Shown here one piece after another: positions 54,427-63,450 of a stretch of DNA of 64,000 nucleotides. Positions within the stretch are counted from its first letter, which is position 1, and the number at the start of each line of letters is the position of its first letter. Source of the DNA: Actinomycetes bacterium (GTDB taxonomy: Bacteria; Actinomycetota; Thermoleophilia; RBG-16-64-13); the NCBI GenBank assembly GCA_024637035.1, contig JAGXFW010000015.1, positions 101,910 to 165,909 of the forward strand, given 5' to 3'. The notes under the pieces were generated by a model, which was not told the DNA's origin, ran no database searches, and saw only the letters and a program-made list of their open reading frames with translations. The translations under genes were made by a program, and so were the position numbers.

Positions 54427-55002
54427 CTAGCCTTTGCTCGACATGCGGGCGACCATATCCAGCACCTTGTCCAACCCGTGCTTCAGAATCAGGGATTCGA
54501 GACCGATCTCCATCTCGTCCCGCTTCTCGGGCTGCTCTTCCCTGTCGTCTTCCTCTTCGGCGAAGGTCAGGCAGTCGCACCGACACACTTTCACGCACCA
54601 GGGCTCAGTCAGGGTCGGGTCCTCTTCGCACATGTCGCACTTCAGCGGCAGACCCGAGTCGGGCTCTATGAAGTAGTCCCGGGAGGGGCAGGAGACCCCG
54701 CAGAAGCTGCACTCGTTGTATTCCTTGCCGTTGATCGTGTACTTGTGCCTTCCGGTGCACTCCGCCGGTGTGTAGTCCCCCGCCCGTATCGGCACGTACA
54801 TGTCGTTCTTCTCGTCGATCACCACGCGGATGCGCGACCTAGCCGGGTTGGTGCTGCTGAACCTCGGCTTGGAATGGAACGCGGAGCACGCCATCTCGCA
54901 CGCGCGGCACCCGATGCATTTGTCCAGATCGACCTTGATGTGCTTCAAGACCTTCTTGTCCGCCAGATCCTTCACGGCTGCTGTCCCCTTGGCGTCGGTC
55001 AT
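54427..55002 (-). CDS. bamC: BamC-like polyferredoxin
   Basis: A 191-residue electron-transfer protein of the AOR/DMSO-reductase-type four-cluster ferredoxin family. Cysteine groups are CIGCRACEMAC near residue 29, CSFCGVSC near 97, KCDMCEEDP near 120, and CVKVCRCDC near 135. The C-terminal 50 residues are charged and helical. ATG 55002 overlaps the bamB stop (ATGA), so the two are translated together. It is the proximal electron donor to the tungsten subunit in class II benzoyl-CoA reductase. A longer frame (to 55299) runs antisense-like into bamB and is rejected. Confidence 0.85.
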   Translation of the reverse strand: MTDAKGTAAVKDLADKKVLKHIKVDLDKCIGCRACEMACSAFHSKPRFSSTNPARSRIRVVIDEKNDMYVPIRAGDYTPAECTGRHKYTINGKEYNECSFCGVSCPSRDYFIEPDSGLPLKCDMCEEDPTLTEPWCVKVCRCDCLTFAEEEDDREEQPEKRDEMEIGLESLILKHGLDKVLDMVARMSSKG

Positions 55003-56951
55003 TCCGCACTCGCTCCCACGGTCGCCTCGGACCCCGACTGTTCGTCGCCGGACAAGATGCCGCGCTCGACCAGGTCGTCGCTCACGTAGCCCAGGCTCAG
55101 GTCGTCCAACGTCTGCTTGGTGGGGATGCCGTCGTTGGTCCACCCCTTGAACTCGTAATAGGCGTCGAGGAGTTTCTGCTCCATCTCTGGGTCCCGCTTC
55201 TTCCAGTGATCCGCGGGGGGCTTCTCGTCGGCCCTGCGCAGGCCTCGTCTCACGTTGATGGCGCGGATAAGGTTCCGGTTCCTCCGGGCGATCTTCCACA
55301 ATCCGTCCGAATCGAGATCCAGGCCGGTGGCATGCGAGATGAAGTCCGGCAGGTTATGGATGTGGTAGGGAGGTTGACCGGCCCACTGCCCGGTGAACGA
55401 CGAGAGGAAGGCGCACGTGCCGACGGCGTCGTCCACGTAGTGCATCGTCTCGTTCCAGTCCGCGATGTTGATGGACGCCTCCACCGTGGGGTGCGCGCGC
55501 GGCTCCCACTCCATGAAGTACTCCTTGAACCGCTCCGGAGCCGCCGCCCACCTCTCGGTGAACGCCTTCCGCTCTTCGAGGTCGGCGATGGGCACCTGAG
55601 GATACGAGCCCTCGATCTGGGTGATGTTCATCTTCTCGCCGGTGGCGTACATCAAGAAGTACGGGTAGTTGATCATGCTCAGCTTCAGGGGCACCTGCTC
55701 GAACTTCTTCATGGTGTTGTGGTCGTACTCTTCCGCCCCTTTGCCGATCGCTCGGGCCGCGTGGTACACGCCGTTGGCGAGCACATCGCCGATGCCCTCG
55801 CGATGCACGATCTTCTCCACCAGATAGAAGAACCGGCCCGCGCCGTCGGGCGGGAAGTCGGGCAGGTCTTCGTCGGTGAGGATGCCGGCATCGTAGAGCT
55901 CGACTGCGAAGGCGAGCACCTGTGGCGTCGAGAACCCGTCCAAACCGTGCTCCTGGGTGACACCCAGGATGTCGTAGTTGAAACCGATCTCTTCATACGC
56001 GGCCATCGCGTAGGTGAGCTTGCTGTAGCACTTCTGGAAGTACGGCGGGCGCCCCGGGTAGGAGACCGCCATGTGGCAATCCTTGGGGCAGTTGTAGCAG
56101 CCGGTCCAGCGGAGCCGCACGCTCTCGGTGATCGCCGTCCACTGCTCTTCGCGCTCGTGGTTCCAGTAGCCCTTCTGGCGTTCGCGCGCGTTACCCCACG
56201 CGAAGTTGTTCACGTGGAACTCTTCATCGTCCTCGTGGGCAAGAAGGTCCCCGCAATCCGGGTTCTCGTAGATCGCCTCGTACATGGGGCTGCTGATGCC
56301 GAAGAGCTCTTCCGGGCGGGCGACGTTGATGTCGTTCGTGCCGCGCACGGCGATCGCCTTCAGCCGCTTGTCGCCCATGATGACGCCCACACCGCGGGAG
56401 GCACTCGAGTTGGCGTGCTCGATAGTAGCCATGAACACCCTGTTCTCACCGGCCAGGCCGATGGCGGCCACCTGGGCCTCAGGCTGCTTCAACTCGGCTT
56501 TGATGGTGGACGCGGTATCGAGGGCGCCCTTCCCTTCGAGGTGGGTGGCATCGCGCAGCTCGACCTTGCCGTTGTGTATCCACAGATAGACGAAGTCGGG
56601 AGACTTCCCTCGGATGATGATCTTGTCGTAGCCGGCGTGCTTCAGTTCCGGGCCGAAGAACCCGCCGAAGAGCGAGTGGGAGTAGCGATCGGTCTGGGGA
56701 GAGAAGGTGTCCACAGACGTGCGATTGGCTCCGGGGACCGGCGTGCCGTGTAGCAGGCCCGTGCTGAAGATCAGGAGGTTGTCGGGAGAGAAGGGATCGA
56801 CTTCGGGGCCGACTCTCTCCCACAGGATCTTGGCCGCGGTGCCCTGACCACCGAGGTGGAGCGCGGTGTCTCTGGGGTCCGTCGCCACCCGCTCGATACT
56901 TCCTCGAGAGAGATCGATCTCTAGATTGAACCCGGTTTCCGCGTACCTCAT
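54999..56951 (-). CDS. bamB: BamB-like tungsten oxidoreductase (class II benzoyl-CoA reductase catalytic subunit)
   Basis: A 650-residue member of the aldehyde:ferredoxin oxidoreductase family, which uses a tungsten-bispterin cofactor and one 4Fe-4S cluster. Cluster ligands appear as GCYNCPKDC near residue 284 with a later Cys near 514 (GTCAFLSSF). The start MRYAETGFNLEIDLSRG, the central YFLMYATGEKMNITQIEG and the end GIPTKQTLDDLSLGYVSDD agree in layout with BamB rather than archaeal AOR, by memory of the family. BamB reduces benzoyl-CoA to cyclohexadienoyl-CoA or the reverse. The full bamB-I gene set follows, which is the main support. Other AOR-type substrates in the same architecture cannot be excluded. 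Confidence 0.8.
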   Translation of the reverse strand: MRYAETGFNLEIDLSRGSIERVATDPRDTALHLGGQGTAAKILWERVGPEVDPFSPDNLLIFSTGLLHGTPVPGANRTSVDTFSPQTDRYSHSLFGGFFGPELKHAGYDKIIIRGKSPDFVYLWIHNGKVELRDATHLEGKGALDTASTIKAELKQPEAQVAAIGLAGENRVFMATIEHANSSASRGVGVIMGDKRLKAIAVRGTNDINVARPEELFGISSPMYEAIYENPDCGDLLAHEDDEEFHVNNFAWGNARERQKGYWNHEREEQWTAITESVRLRWTGCYNCPKDCHMAVSYPGRPPYFQKCYSKLTYAMAAYEEIGFNYDILGVTQEHGLDGFSTPQVLAFAVELYDAGILTDEDLPDFPPDGAGRFFYLVEKIVHREGIGDVLANGVYHAARAIGKGAEEYDHNTMKKFEQVPLKLSMINYPYFLMYATGEKMNITQIEGSYPQVPIADLEERKAFTERWAAAPERFKEYFMEWEPRAHPTVEASINIADWNETMHYVDDAVGTCAFLSSFTGQWAGQPPYHIHNLPDFISHATGLDLDSDGLWKIARRNRNLIRAINVRRGLRRADEKPPADHWKKRDPEMEQKLLDAYYEFKGWTNDGIPTKQTLDDLSLGYVSDDLVERGILSGDEQSGSEATVGASAE

Positions 56952-57088
56952 GTCGTCCCCTTCTGGCTCGCCCGAATCAGAGCTCTACCTTCCCGAAGGG
57001 TGCACCACGCGCAGCGTGCGAGATCAGGCAGATGCACGGATCACCCCCGGATGCCCCGCCGTCCATGGAGGACGGGTCTGCGAATCGT

Positions 57089-57121
57089 TAACTGACCGAC
57101 CAACCAACAAATCGCACTATA
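57089..57121 (-). promoter_or_regulatory. Probable bam operon promoter with adjacent operator-like repeat
   Basis: On the minus strand an extended -10 (TGC-TATAGT, 57116-57121) lies about 165 bp upstream of bamB. Just downstream, at 57091-57106, the plus strand reads TGACCGACCAACCAAC, a four-base-period repeat resembling half of TetR-type operators. No convincing -35 is present. The 57007-57090 leader contains no gene. Confidence 0.4.
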
Positions 57122-57160
57122 GCAGAAGGTCGGGCGTCCAGCCACCCTGGGATGGGGCAC

Positions 57161-57970
57161 CTAGGACAAGATGTCCTTCCGCCGGAACGCGGCCACGGCC
57201 AGGCCCACCAGAACGACGATGTAGCCCGAGTAGACCAACAGAGCCTCCCAGATGGGCCGCCAGGGGATGGGTTGGCGCAGCAGGTTGGTCCAGTCCTCGA
57301 AGCGGGCCGTGAAGAGGTAGGGCTTGAGGAAGTCGAAGTAGCTGAACTGGCCCAACGCCTGAAGGATCAGCACGATGACCAGGGTCCCCACGGCAGCGGT
57401 GAGGCTGGAATCTGTGAGGGTGGACAAGGCAACCGCGAGGGAGACGATACAGGCCATTCCCACGAGGGTGATCGCGTACGCCAGTGCGGTCAGCCAGAGG
57501 GCCTCGGCGATGCCCAGTTGGCCACCGGAGAACGTCGTGAGAGGTTGGACGCCGAACAGGAGCCAGCCGGCGAGCGCCCCGCCCACGCCCACGAGCGCCA
57601 GACCCACGCCCACATAGAGAACAGCCACGAACCACTTGGCCAGAAGCACGCCGCTGCGGCTCACCGGCCGGGTGAGCAAGGTCTTCAGTGTGCCGGTCTC
57701 GGCCTCTCCCGCGATGACGAAACCACCCGTCATCGCCGACACCAAGGGCAGCAGGAAGAACGAGAGGAAAGCCAGCGCCGCCAATGGCACGAAGAGCCCG
57801 TTGCTCGCGATGCTCGAGAAGAAGGGCGGGCCATGGCCCTCCGAGGGCTGTTCGGTGGAGAGACGCAGCGCGATCGTCATGATGAAGGGGATGGCCAGCA
57901 GGCCGGCCCAACCCACGTAGGTGCGTCTCTGGAAGAGCACCTTGATGATCTCGCGGCGTAGGTGGCTCAT
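57161..57970 (-). CDS. ABC-2 family permease
   Basis: A 269-residue membrane protein with six helices of the ABC-2 type (NatB/YhaP-like): a first helix after RREIIKVLFQRRTYVGWAGL, the SGEAETGTLKTLLTRPVSR-type coupling region at about 88-110 (here IAGEAETGTLKTLLTRPVSR), and a last helix ending in RRKDILS. Its ATG overlaps the ATPase stop by four bases. With the upstream ATPase and LolA-like gene it forms an envelope exporter operon. The substrate is unknown. Confidence 0.85.
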   Translation of the reverse strand: MSHLRREIIKVLFQRRTYVGWAGLLAIPFIMTIALRLSTEQPSEGHGPPFFSSIASNGLFVPLAALAFLSFFLLPLVSAMTGGFVIAGEAETGTLKTLLTRPVSRSGVLLAKWFVAVLYVGVGLALVGVGGALAGWLLFGVQPLTTFSGGQLGIAEALWLTALAYAITLVGMACIVSLAVALSTLTDSSLTAAVGTLVIVLILQALGQFSYFDFLKPYLFTARFEDWTNLLRQPIPWRPIWEALLVYSGYIVVLVGLAVAAFRRKDILS

Positions 57971-59064
57971 TGGTCGTCCTCTCCGGATGCGCGCCCCTCA
58001 CGAGCCCTCTCCTCACGGGCCCCTCCCTCACGAGCCCTCTCCTCAGCGGAGGCGCCGGTCAACTGTAGGAAGAAGTCCTCCAGCCCCTGCTCGACAGCCG
58101 GCACCACAGCCAGCACGTCGATGCCTTCGGCGACAAGGTGGCGCACCATCTCGGGCACGAGTCCGTCCCCGGCCGTCACACGCAACGACTCAGGCCCGCT
58201 GTCCGCTATCGAAGCAGCGCCCAGAAGTCTGCTCAACACCTCGGCCGCGCGCGGCTGGTCACTGGTGACGAACTTGATAGACATGCTCGCCGGCCGCAGT
58301 TCGGAGACCGGGCCCTGAACGACGACACGACCTTTGTCCATGATGACCGCCCGGTTGCACACCTGCTCCACCTCATGCAGCAGGTGTGAGGAGAGGAACA
58401 CCGTGGTGCCCTGCCGACCCAATTCGCGCACCAACTCGCGCACGTCCTTCATGCCTTGGGGGTCCAACCCGCTGGTTGGCTCGTCGAGGATGATGAGGGC
58501 CGGTCGGTGGATCAACGCCTGGGCGATCCCTAACCGCTGGCGCATGCCGTGAGAGTATCCGCCCACCCGGGAGTCACCTCGCGTGGACAGCCCCACCATG
58601 TCGAGCACCTCGTGGATACGGGCTTCGGTCACCTGGCCGCTCATACGACCGAGGATGCGCAAGTTGCGCCGCGCACTCATATTGTCGTAAAAGGCAGGCA
58701 CGTCCACGAAACCGCCCACGTGGCGCAGCGCGTCGAGGCGCTGGTCCGGCACGCGGTGATCCAGGATCTGAACGTGACCGTGGGTGGGGTAGATCAGGCC
58801 CAGGATCATGCGGATGGTGGTGGTTTTGCCTGCCCCGTTCGGGCCGAGGAACCCGAAGACGTCACCTTCACACACGCTCAGGTCGAGGTGATCGACGGCC
58901 CTCAGGCCCTTGAAGTCCTTGGTGAGCTGGTGGGTAGAGAGGACGACGCGGCGACCGGCGCAGGCTTCCTGCTCCGGCCGCTCTTCTCGGGACGAGGGCG
59001 CGGCCTCCACGGGCGCGGCCTCGCTCGCGGGCTCGTTCACGGCCCCGCTCACGGCCTCGTTCAC
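57967..59064 (-). CDS. ABC transporter ATP-binding protein
   Basis: A 365-residue ATPase partner of the permease. Walker A GPNGAGKTTTIR, signature YSHGMRQRL, Walker B LIILDEPTSGLD and H-loop LSSHLLHEV are intact. A C-terminal domain of about 90 residues precedes a low-complexity tail (EERAREGGAREERAREG). GTG 59064 is the start closest after the end of the LolA-like gene (stop at 59081); the longer frame to 59136 would overlap that gene and add low-complexity residues. The N-terminal VNEAVSGAVNEPASEAAPVE is also low-complexity. Substrate unknown. Confidence 0.82.
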   Translation of the reverse strand: MNEAVSGAVNEPASEAAPVEAAPSSREERPEQEACAGRRVVLSTHQLTKDFKGLRAVDHLDLSVCEGDVFGFLGPNGAGKTTTIRMILGLIYPTHGHVQILDHRVPDQRLDALRHVGGFVDVPAFYDNMSARRNLRILGRMSGQVTEARIHEVLDMVGLSTRGDSRVGGYSHGMRQRLGIAQALIHRPALIILDEPTSGLDPQGMKDVRELVRELGRQGTTVFLSSHLLHEVEQVCNRAVIMDKGRVVVQGPVSELRPASMSIKFVTSDQPRAAEVLSRLLGAASIADSGPESLRVTAGDGLVPEMVRHLVAEGIDVLAVVPAVEQGLEDFFLQLTGASAEERAREGGAREERAREGRASGEDDQ

Positions 59065-59080
59065 TCGGATTGGACCCGCG

Positions 59081-60451
59081 TCATCGGACGCCGGCGACAA
59101 AGGCCTCGAGGTCGGCGCGAGATACGCTCCCGCCAACGAGGACCACTATCTCACCCTGGCGCCACAGAACGATCGAACCGAGTCGCGTGCTCAGCTGATA
59201 TACCTGCTGGCCACCGAAGGGGCTCGGCGTGCCGAACAGAGGCACCTCGGCAAGCGCCGTCGTGAACTCGGTCCATTGAGCATCGGCGATCTGCGTCTCG
59301 ATCATCATGACCGTGCCGAAGCCCTCGCCATACTTGAGCGCCACCAGGGGCGCGGTCGGGACCAGCGCGTCGATGGCGCCGTCGCCCGCGCCCACGTCGC
59401 CGGGGGTGTCGCTGTGCATGGCATCCATCATGTCTTCGAGGGCGAAGTCCGCGGGCGGCGTCATGACGTATGCGCCCTCGAACGGCAGTGCGGAATCAGC
59501 CGGCGTGACCAAAGCGAAGCCGGCCTTGGCGGCAGCCTCTTCGAGGGTGAGCGGCTCTTCCTTGCTCATGTGGTCGGCGCCTGGGTCCTCACCGTCGCGA
59601 TGACCGAAATCGCCCGCCATGCCACCGGTCATGCCGTCCATCAGCCCGGCGGGCATCGAGAGGGTCGTGCGCTCCACCGCTGCATCGGCCGGAGGCGTGA
59701 ATTCGAAGTTGTCGGCCGCTACGGGATCGTACGAGATGGTGGTGAAGCCGGCGTCGATCACGGGCGTTGGACCGTCTGTAGCGAACACCTGCACCCGCAG
59801 GGGCAGGAACGTCTCTCCGTCGAAGGCAGCCTGGACCGAGGCGACCACGGTGTTCTTCGCCGTCGGGGTCATGACCAAGACGTAGCTGCTACGGCCCGCG
59901 ACGACTTCGGTGGCGACGGTGAGATCGGCGTAGGGAGCAAGGCCATCGACCATCTCTTGGATCTTCTGCGGCAGATCGACGGCGTCGGCCGCCGAGGCCG
60001 TGCCCGTGGTGGTGGTCTCATCACCTGAGCCGTCGGCGGGCATGGTCGGAAGGGTGTACTCGGTCGCTTTCGCGGCTTGCGAATCGTAGACCCACACGGT
60101 ATCGCCGTTCGCCACGACTATCGTGTCTCCGCTCTGACCCTGTGACTCGAAACGCATCATGTTGTCCTGGTGCCAGAATCTGCCCGATCCAGCCATGAAC
60201 ATTGAGAGCATGGCGCCTTGATCCCCGGGCAGTTGGAGGGCTCCGACCCCAAGAAGGTCGTTGGTCCAGGCGATGTCGCCGTTCACGGCCGTGGTGTTGG
60301 GAGCCTCCTGCGCGACCTTTGCCAACAGTTCGACGGGCGTCAACTCAGGCAGATCGCCGCCGCTCTGACTGCTCGCTACTGCGATGCCGACCGTCAGAAC
60401 CACGGCGAATGCCACGATCAAAGAACCTATGAAGAACCTCTTACGACGCAT
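59081..60451 (-). CDS. LolA/RseB-like exported protein
   Basis: A 456-residue envelope protein. The N-terminus is a signal anchor (RRKRFFIGSLIVAFAVVLTVGIAVASS). Residues 38-260 have the LolA/LppX-type beta-barrel pattern (LPELTPVELLAKVAQEAP, then FWHQDNMMRFESQGQSGDTIV and GDTVWVYDSQ). The C-terminal 150 residues are DUF4367-like, with a Met- and Pro-rich linker. Such proteins sense or carry lipids and are often next to ABC exporters, as here. The position before an ATPase and permease suggests it senses or delivers the exported molecule. ATG 60451 is preceded by GGGGTCGGAGC. Confidence 0.75.
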   Translation of the reverse strand: MRRKRFFIGSLIVAFAVVLTVGIAVASSQSGGDLPELTPVELLAKVAQEAPNTTAVNGDIAWTNDLLGVGALQLPGDQGAMLSMFMAGSGRFWHQDNMMRFESQGQSGDTIVVANGDTVWVYDSQAAKATEYTLPTMPADGSGDETTTTGTASAADAVDLPQKIQEMVDGLAPYADLTVATEVVAGRSSYVLVMTPTAKNTVVASVQAAFDGETFLPLRVQVFATDGPTPVIDAGFTTISYDPVAADNFEFTPPADAAVERTTLSMPAGLMDGMTGGMAGDFGHRDGEDPGADHMSKEEPLTLEEAAAKAGFALVTPADSALPFEGAYVMTPPADFALEDMMDAMHSDTPGDVGAGDGAIDALVPTAPLVALKYGEGFGTVMMIETQIADAQWTEFTTALAEVPLFGTPSPFGGQQVYQLSTRLGSIVLWRQGEIVVLVGGSVSRADLEAFVAGVR

Positions 60452-60540
60452 GCTCCGACCCCTTCCGCACTATCCTCGACCGAACGAGACCTACCAGTTC
60501 GCGCGCGTAGTAGCGACTTGGCAGGCACCGGCGTACATTC

Positions 60541-60578
60541 TATTGTTCCATGTACCCTCTACTGTTCCACTTCCTGTC
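60541..60578. repeat. 19-bp direct repeat upstream of the LolA-like/ABC operon
   Basis: On the minus strand, TGGAACAGTAGAGGGTACA and TGGAACAATAGAATGTACG stand in tandem with 15 of 19 bases identical. They lie 90-130 bp upstream of the operon start and look like a two-site operator. Confidence 0.5.
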
Positions 60579-60630
60579 ATGAAGTAAGCCTACTCCCCAA
60601 ATGTGACGGATGTGTGAAGAGGCGAGCCGA

Positions 60631-60676
60631 GCGCCTCCGGATGATCCGGCGCCTCCGGATGATCCGGCGCCTCCGG
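60631..60676. repeat. 18-bp tandem repeat in the spacer after the methyltransferase gene
   Basis: Two exact copies of GCGCCTCCGGATGATCCG and a third partial copy of ten bases lie directly next to each other, between the convergent ends of the LolA/ABC promoter region and the methyltransferase stop. Confidence 0.7.
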
Positions 60677-60689
60677 CCGGCAGACGGAT

Positions 60690-61520
60690 TCAGCGTCTCC
60701 GCACCCGCCAGATCTGTTCTGCCGGCCAGCGCCTCGACCATTCCCGATCGGTGGCATCACGATAGCTGCTGACCGCGTCGACGGGCGGGCGCAGCTCCAG
60801 CAGGTCTTCGATCTCGAACCCATTGGCGTGGAAGAGGGCGATCCACTCCCCGTAGGGCAGCATGAAGTCCACGTACCCTTCGTACGGCAGAGCGCGCATG
60901 CCGAAGTAGTCGCGCAATAAACGGTCACCCGGGTGGTCGCTGTCATCCGGGTGGTCAGTGTCGTCCGGGTAGCACATCTGGATAAGCGGAGTGGCCCCGC
61001 TGAAGGCCAGCAGACCGCCGGGACGCAGCAGTCGGGCGGTCTCGGGCACCCACAAGTACGGGTCCGCGAAGGTAGTGGCGCCGTAGTCGCAGAACACGAT
61101 GTCGAAGCTCTCCCCGGGCAGCGGGACGCTCTCGGCACTGGCGTGCACGAGGGGGAACACGACGCCCGCCTCCGACATCAGCCGCCGCGCGTGAGCAAGT
61201 TGCACTTCGGACAGGTCGAGACCCACCGGTCTGGCACCCTCTCTATAGAGAGCGATCGACCACTGGGCGGCACCGCACCCCAGCTCGAGAATATCGAGTC
61301 CCCGCACGCGGCCCAGCACCCCGAGTTCGGATTCGGGTATCTGCCACACGCCCCACGCCAAGCCTCTGGACTCAGCCAACTGTGGTCCGTGATCTGTCTG
61401 GTACTGGTCGCTGTCGGCATCCCAACTCTCGCGGTTCAGACGCGCGTGATCCGACAGTCCATCCGGGTCCATGGGCCCTTCCGGGTCGAGCGGTCCCTCC
61501 GGGTCGAGCGGCGGCTTCAC
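60690..61520 (-). CDS. SAM-dependent methyltransferase
   Basis: A 276-residue class I methyltransferase. Motif I ILELGCGAAQWSIAL, acidic VGLDLSEVQLAHARRL, and FDIVFCDYGATTFADP are visible; the length is that of small-molecule methyltransferases of the ubiE/COQ5-like kind. The start GTG 61520 overlaps the rpiB stop (GTGA). The first 16 residues are DPEGP repeats, and an internal PDDTDHPDDSDHPGD run is another 18-bp-period expansion. The acceptor is unknown. It is the last of three overlapping genes (lpd-like, rpiB, methyltransferase). Confidence 0.82.
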   Translation of the reverse strand: MKPPLDPEGPLDPEGPMDPDGLSDHARLNRESWDADSDQYQTDHGPQLAESRGLAWGVWQIPESELGVLGRVRGLDILELGCGAAQWSIALYREGARPVGLDLSEVQLAHARRLMSEAGVVFPLVHASAESVPLPGESFDIVFCDYGATTFADPYLWVPETARLLRPGGLLAFSGATPLIQMCYPDDTDHPDDSDHPGDRLLRDYFGMRALPYEGYVDFMLPYGEWIALFHANGFEIEDLLELRPPVDAVSSYRDATDREWSRRWPAEQIWRVRRR

Positions 61521-62032
61521 GCCTCCCCCTCCAATGCGGCCACCTTGGCCAGTCGTCTCACGTGGCGTTCGCCGCCTATGAAGGTGGCGCCCAGGAACGC
61601 CTGCACCAGTTCCCATGCCAGGTTGAAGGCGAGAACCCGCCCGCCGATGCACATGATGTTCATGTCGTCGTCCTCGACGCCCTGGTGGGCGGAGAATGAC
61701 TCCGTGACCAAGGCGGCCCTCGCGCCCCTGACTTTGTTGGCGGCCACGCAGGCTCCGACGCCGCTGCCGCACACCGCGAGGCCGCGCTCGACGTCTCCCG
61801 CCGCCACCGCCCGGGCGAGCGGGACGACGTAGTCGGGGTAATCGTCGGCCGGATCGAGGCTCGCCGCGCCGAAGTCGACCACCTCGTGACCCTGTTCGCG
61901 CAAAGAAGCCGCCAACTCCTCCTTGAGTTCGAAGCCGCCGTGGTCGGCGGCGACGCCAACCCGCATGGGCACGCTCACCCGCATGGGCGAACCAACCGGC
62001 CCGGCCGCCCCTGCCGGCGCAGCCGCGGTCAC
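61517..62032 (-). CDS. rpiB: Ribose-5-phosphate isomerase B-family protein
   Basis: A 171-residue sugar-phosphate isomerase of the RpiB/LacAB family, interconverting ribose 5-phosphate and ribulose 5-phosphate in the pentose pathway. [16 protein letters not shown] is the phosphate-binding start; the catalytic Cys is in [17 protein letters not shown], and [20 protein letters not shown] is a conserved strand. GTG 62032 is chosen because GGGAGGAGCG precedes it, giving a 20-residue leader before the fold; ATG 61984 or 61966 could be the true start. It overlaps the lpd-like stop and methyltransferase start, each by four bases. Confidence 0.85.
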   Translation of the reverse strand: MTAAAPAGAAGPVGSPMRVSVPMRVGVAADHGGFELKEELAASLREQGHEVVDFGAASLDPADDYPDYVVPLARAVAAGDVERGLAVCGSGVGACVAANKVRGARAALVTESFSAHQGVEDDDMNIMCIGGRVLAFNLAWELVQAFLGATFIGGERHVRRLAKVAALEGEA

Positions 62033-63450
62033 CGCTCCTCCCAGTTCTTGAAGAGGTTGTTCAGCGACTCGGCCAGAGTCGGATGGGCGAATGTAGTCTC
62101 GCGCAGTTCGGACGCGGTGACGCCGCCCATCATCGCTACTTGGAGAAGCGCGGCGATCTCGCCCCCCTCCATCCCCAGCACGGCGGCGCCCAGGATCAGA
62201 TCCGTGGAGGCGTCCACTACCACTTTCATCAGGCCTCGGGACTCCCCCACCTCGAGCGCCCGAGCCACCCAACTCATGGGCATCTTGGCCACCCGGATGT
62301 CGAAGCCGCGCTCGCGGGCCTCGGTCTCGCTCAGCCCCACCCGCCCCAACTGCGGGTCTATGAAGACTACGTAGGGAACCACCCGGTCCGCGGTGGAGGC
62401 CTTGCCGCCTTCTAACAGGTTGGTGCGCAGGATGCGGAAGTCGTCGTAGGAGATGTGGGTGAACGCCGGACCGCCCTTCGCATCGCCCATGGCGTACACG
62501 CCGAAGACCCCGGTCTCGAGACGGTCGTTCACCCGGATGTTGCCGCCGGCATCGGTGCCGATGCCGGCCGCCGACAGGTTGAGGGTGTCGGTGTTCGGTG
62601 TCCGGCCGGCGGCAACCAACAGATGCGACCCTCGGTAGGTCTTCGGGCCGCCCGGGGTATCGGCGGTCACCGCCACCTGTCCGTCGGTGCCGGCCTCCAC
62701 CTGCACGGGCCGCGCCTCGAGAGAGAGTTCCACGCCGTCCTCTCGCAGAATGGCCGCCACGGCCTCCGCTACGTCGGGGTCTTCCCGCGAGAACAACGCG
62801 TCCCGCCGCTGGATGAGAGTGACCTCGCTTCCGAACCGGCGGAACATCTGGCCGAACTCCACTCCAACGTACCCGCCTCCCACTATCAACAGGTGCTCCG
62901 GCACCACGTCGAGTTCCATCACGGTGGTGGAATCGAGGTAGGGCACGCTCTCGAGGCCCGGGAGGGCGGGCACGGACGGCCGCGCTCCCACGTTGATGAA
63001 GATACGCTCGGCGACAAGCGACCGGATGTCGGCCGCGCCATTCGGCGACACCATCCGCACCTTCAGCGAATGCGGTCCCGAGAAGGCCGCCTGCCCACGA
63101 AGAAGGTCGAGACCCGCTGCCGCGGCCAGCCGGCCTTCCCCCCCGGCCCGCCAACTCTCGACGATCTCTTGTTTGCGACGGCGCACGGCGACCATGTCCA
63201 CGGACACCCCGCCCACGTGGACTCCGTACTCCGCAGCCCTACGCGCGGCGTGCGCGGCGTGCGCGCTCGCCGCCATGGTCTTGGTGGGAGTGCAGCCCAC
63301 ATTGATGCAGGTGCCGCCCACATGATCCCGCTCGATCATGGCCGTCTTCATGCCCGCCCCGGCCAGCGCGATCGCCAGCGGGCTACCCCCCTGACCGGCC
63401 CCGATCACCATCGCGTCGTACCGTGAGGTCTGGGGCGTGTCGCTGTGCAC
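62029..63450 (-). CDS. Pyridine nucleotide-disulfide oxidoreductase (mercuric-reductase/lpd-like)
   Basis: A 473-residue FAD and NAD(P)H flavoprotein of class I. The N-terminal FAD motif [17 protein letters not shown], redox-active disulfide [13 protein letters not shown] near residue 42, the NAD motif [12 protein letters not shown] near 180, the second FAD motif [14 protein letters not shown], and the dimer-interface FAHPTLAES histidine are all intact. Substrates may be lipoamide, mercury or disulfides; no mer or lipoyl gene is adjacent. GTG 63450 is supported by AAGGAG six bases upstream, over a longer frame to 63519. It is the first of three overlapping genes. Confidence 0.85.
   Translation of the reverse strand: MHSDTPQTSRYDAMVIGAGQGGSPLAIALAGAGMKTAMIERDHVGGTCINVGCTPTKTMAASAHAAHAARRAAEYGVHVGGVSVDMVAVRRRKQEIVESWRAGGEGRLAAAAGLDLLRGQAAFSGPHSLKVRMVSPNGAADIRSLVAERIFINVGARPSVPALPGLESVPYLDSTTVMELDVVPEHLLIVGGGYVGVEFGQMFRRFGSEVTLIQRRDALFSREDPDVAEAVAAILREDGVELSLEARPVQVEAGTDGQVAVTADTPGGPKTYRGSHLLVAAGRTPNTDTLNLSAAGIGTDAGGNIRVNDRLETGVFGVYAMGDAKGGPAFTHISYDDFRILRTNLLEGGKASTADRVVPYVVFIDPQLGRVGLSETEARERGFDIRVAKMPMSWVARALEVGESRGLMKVVVDASTDLILGAAVLGMEGGEIAALLQVAMMGGVTASELRETTFAHPTLAESLNNLFKNWEER

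Noticed and set aside
55206..56753. 515-residue plus-strand open frame opposite bamB
   Set aside because: Shadow frame of bamB, composition typical of antisense GC-rich code.
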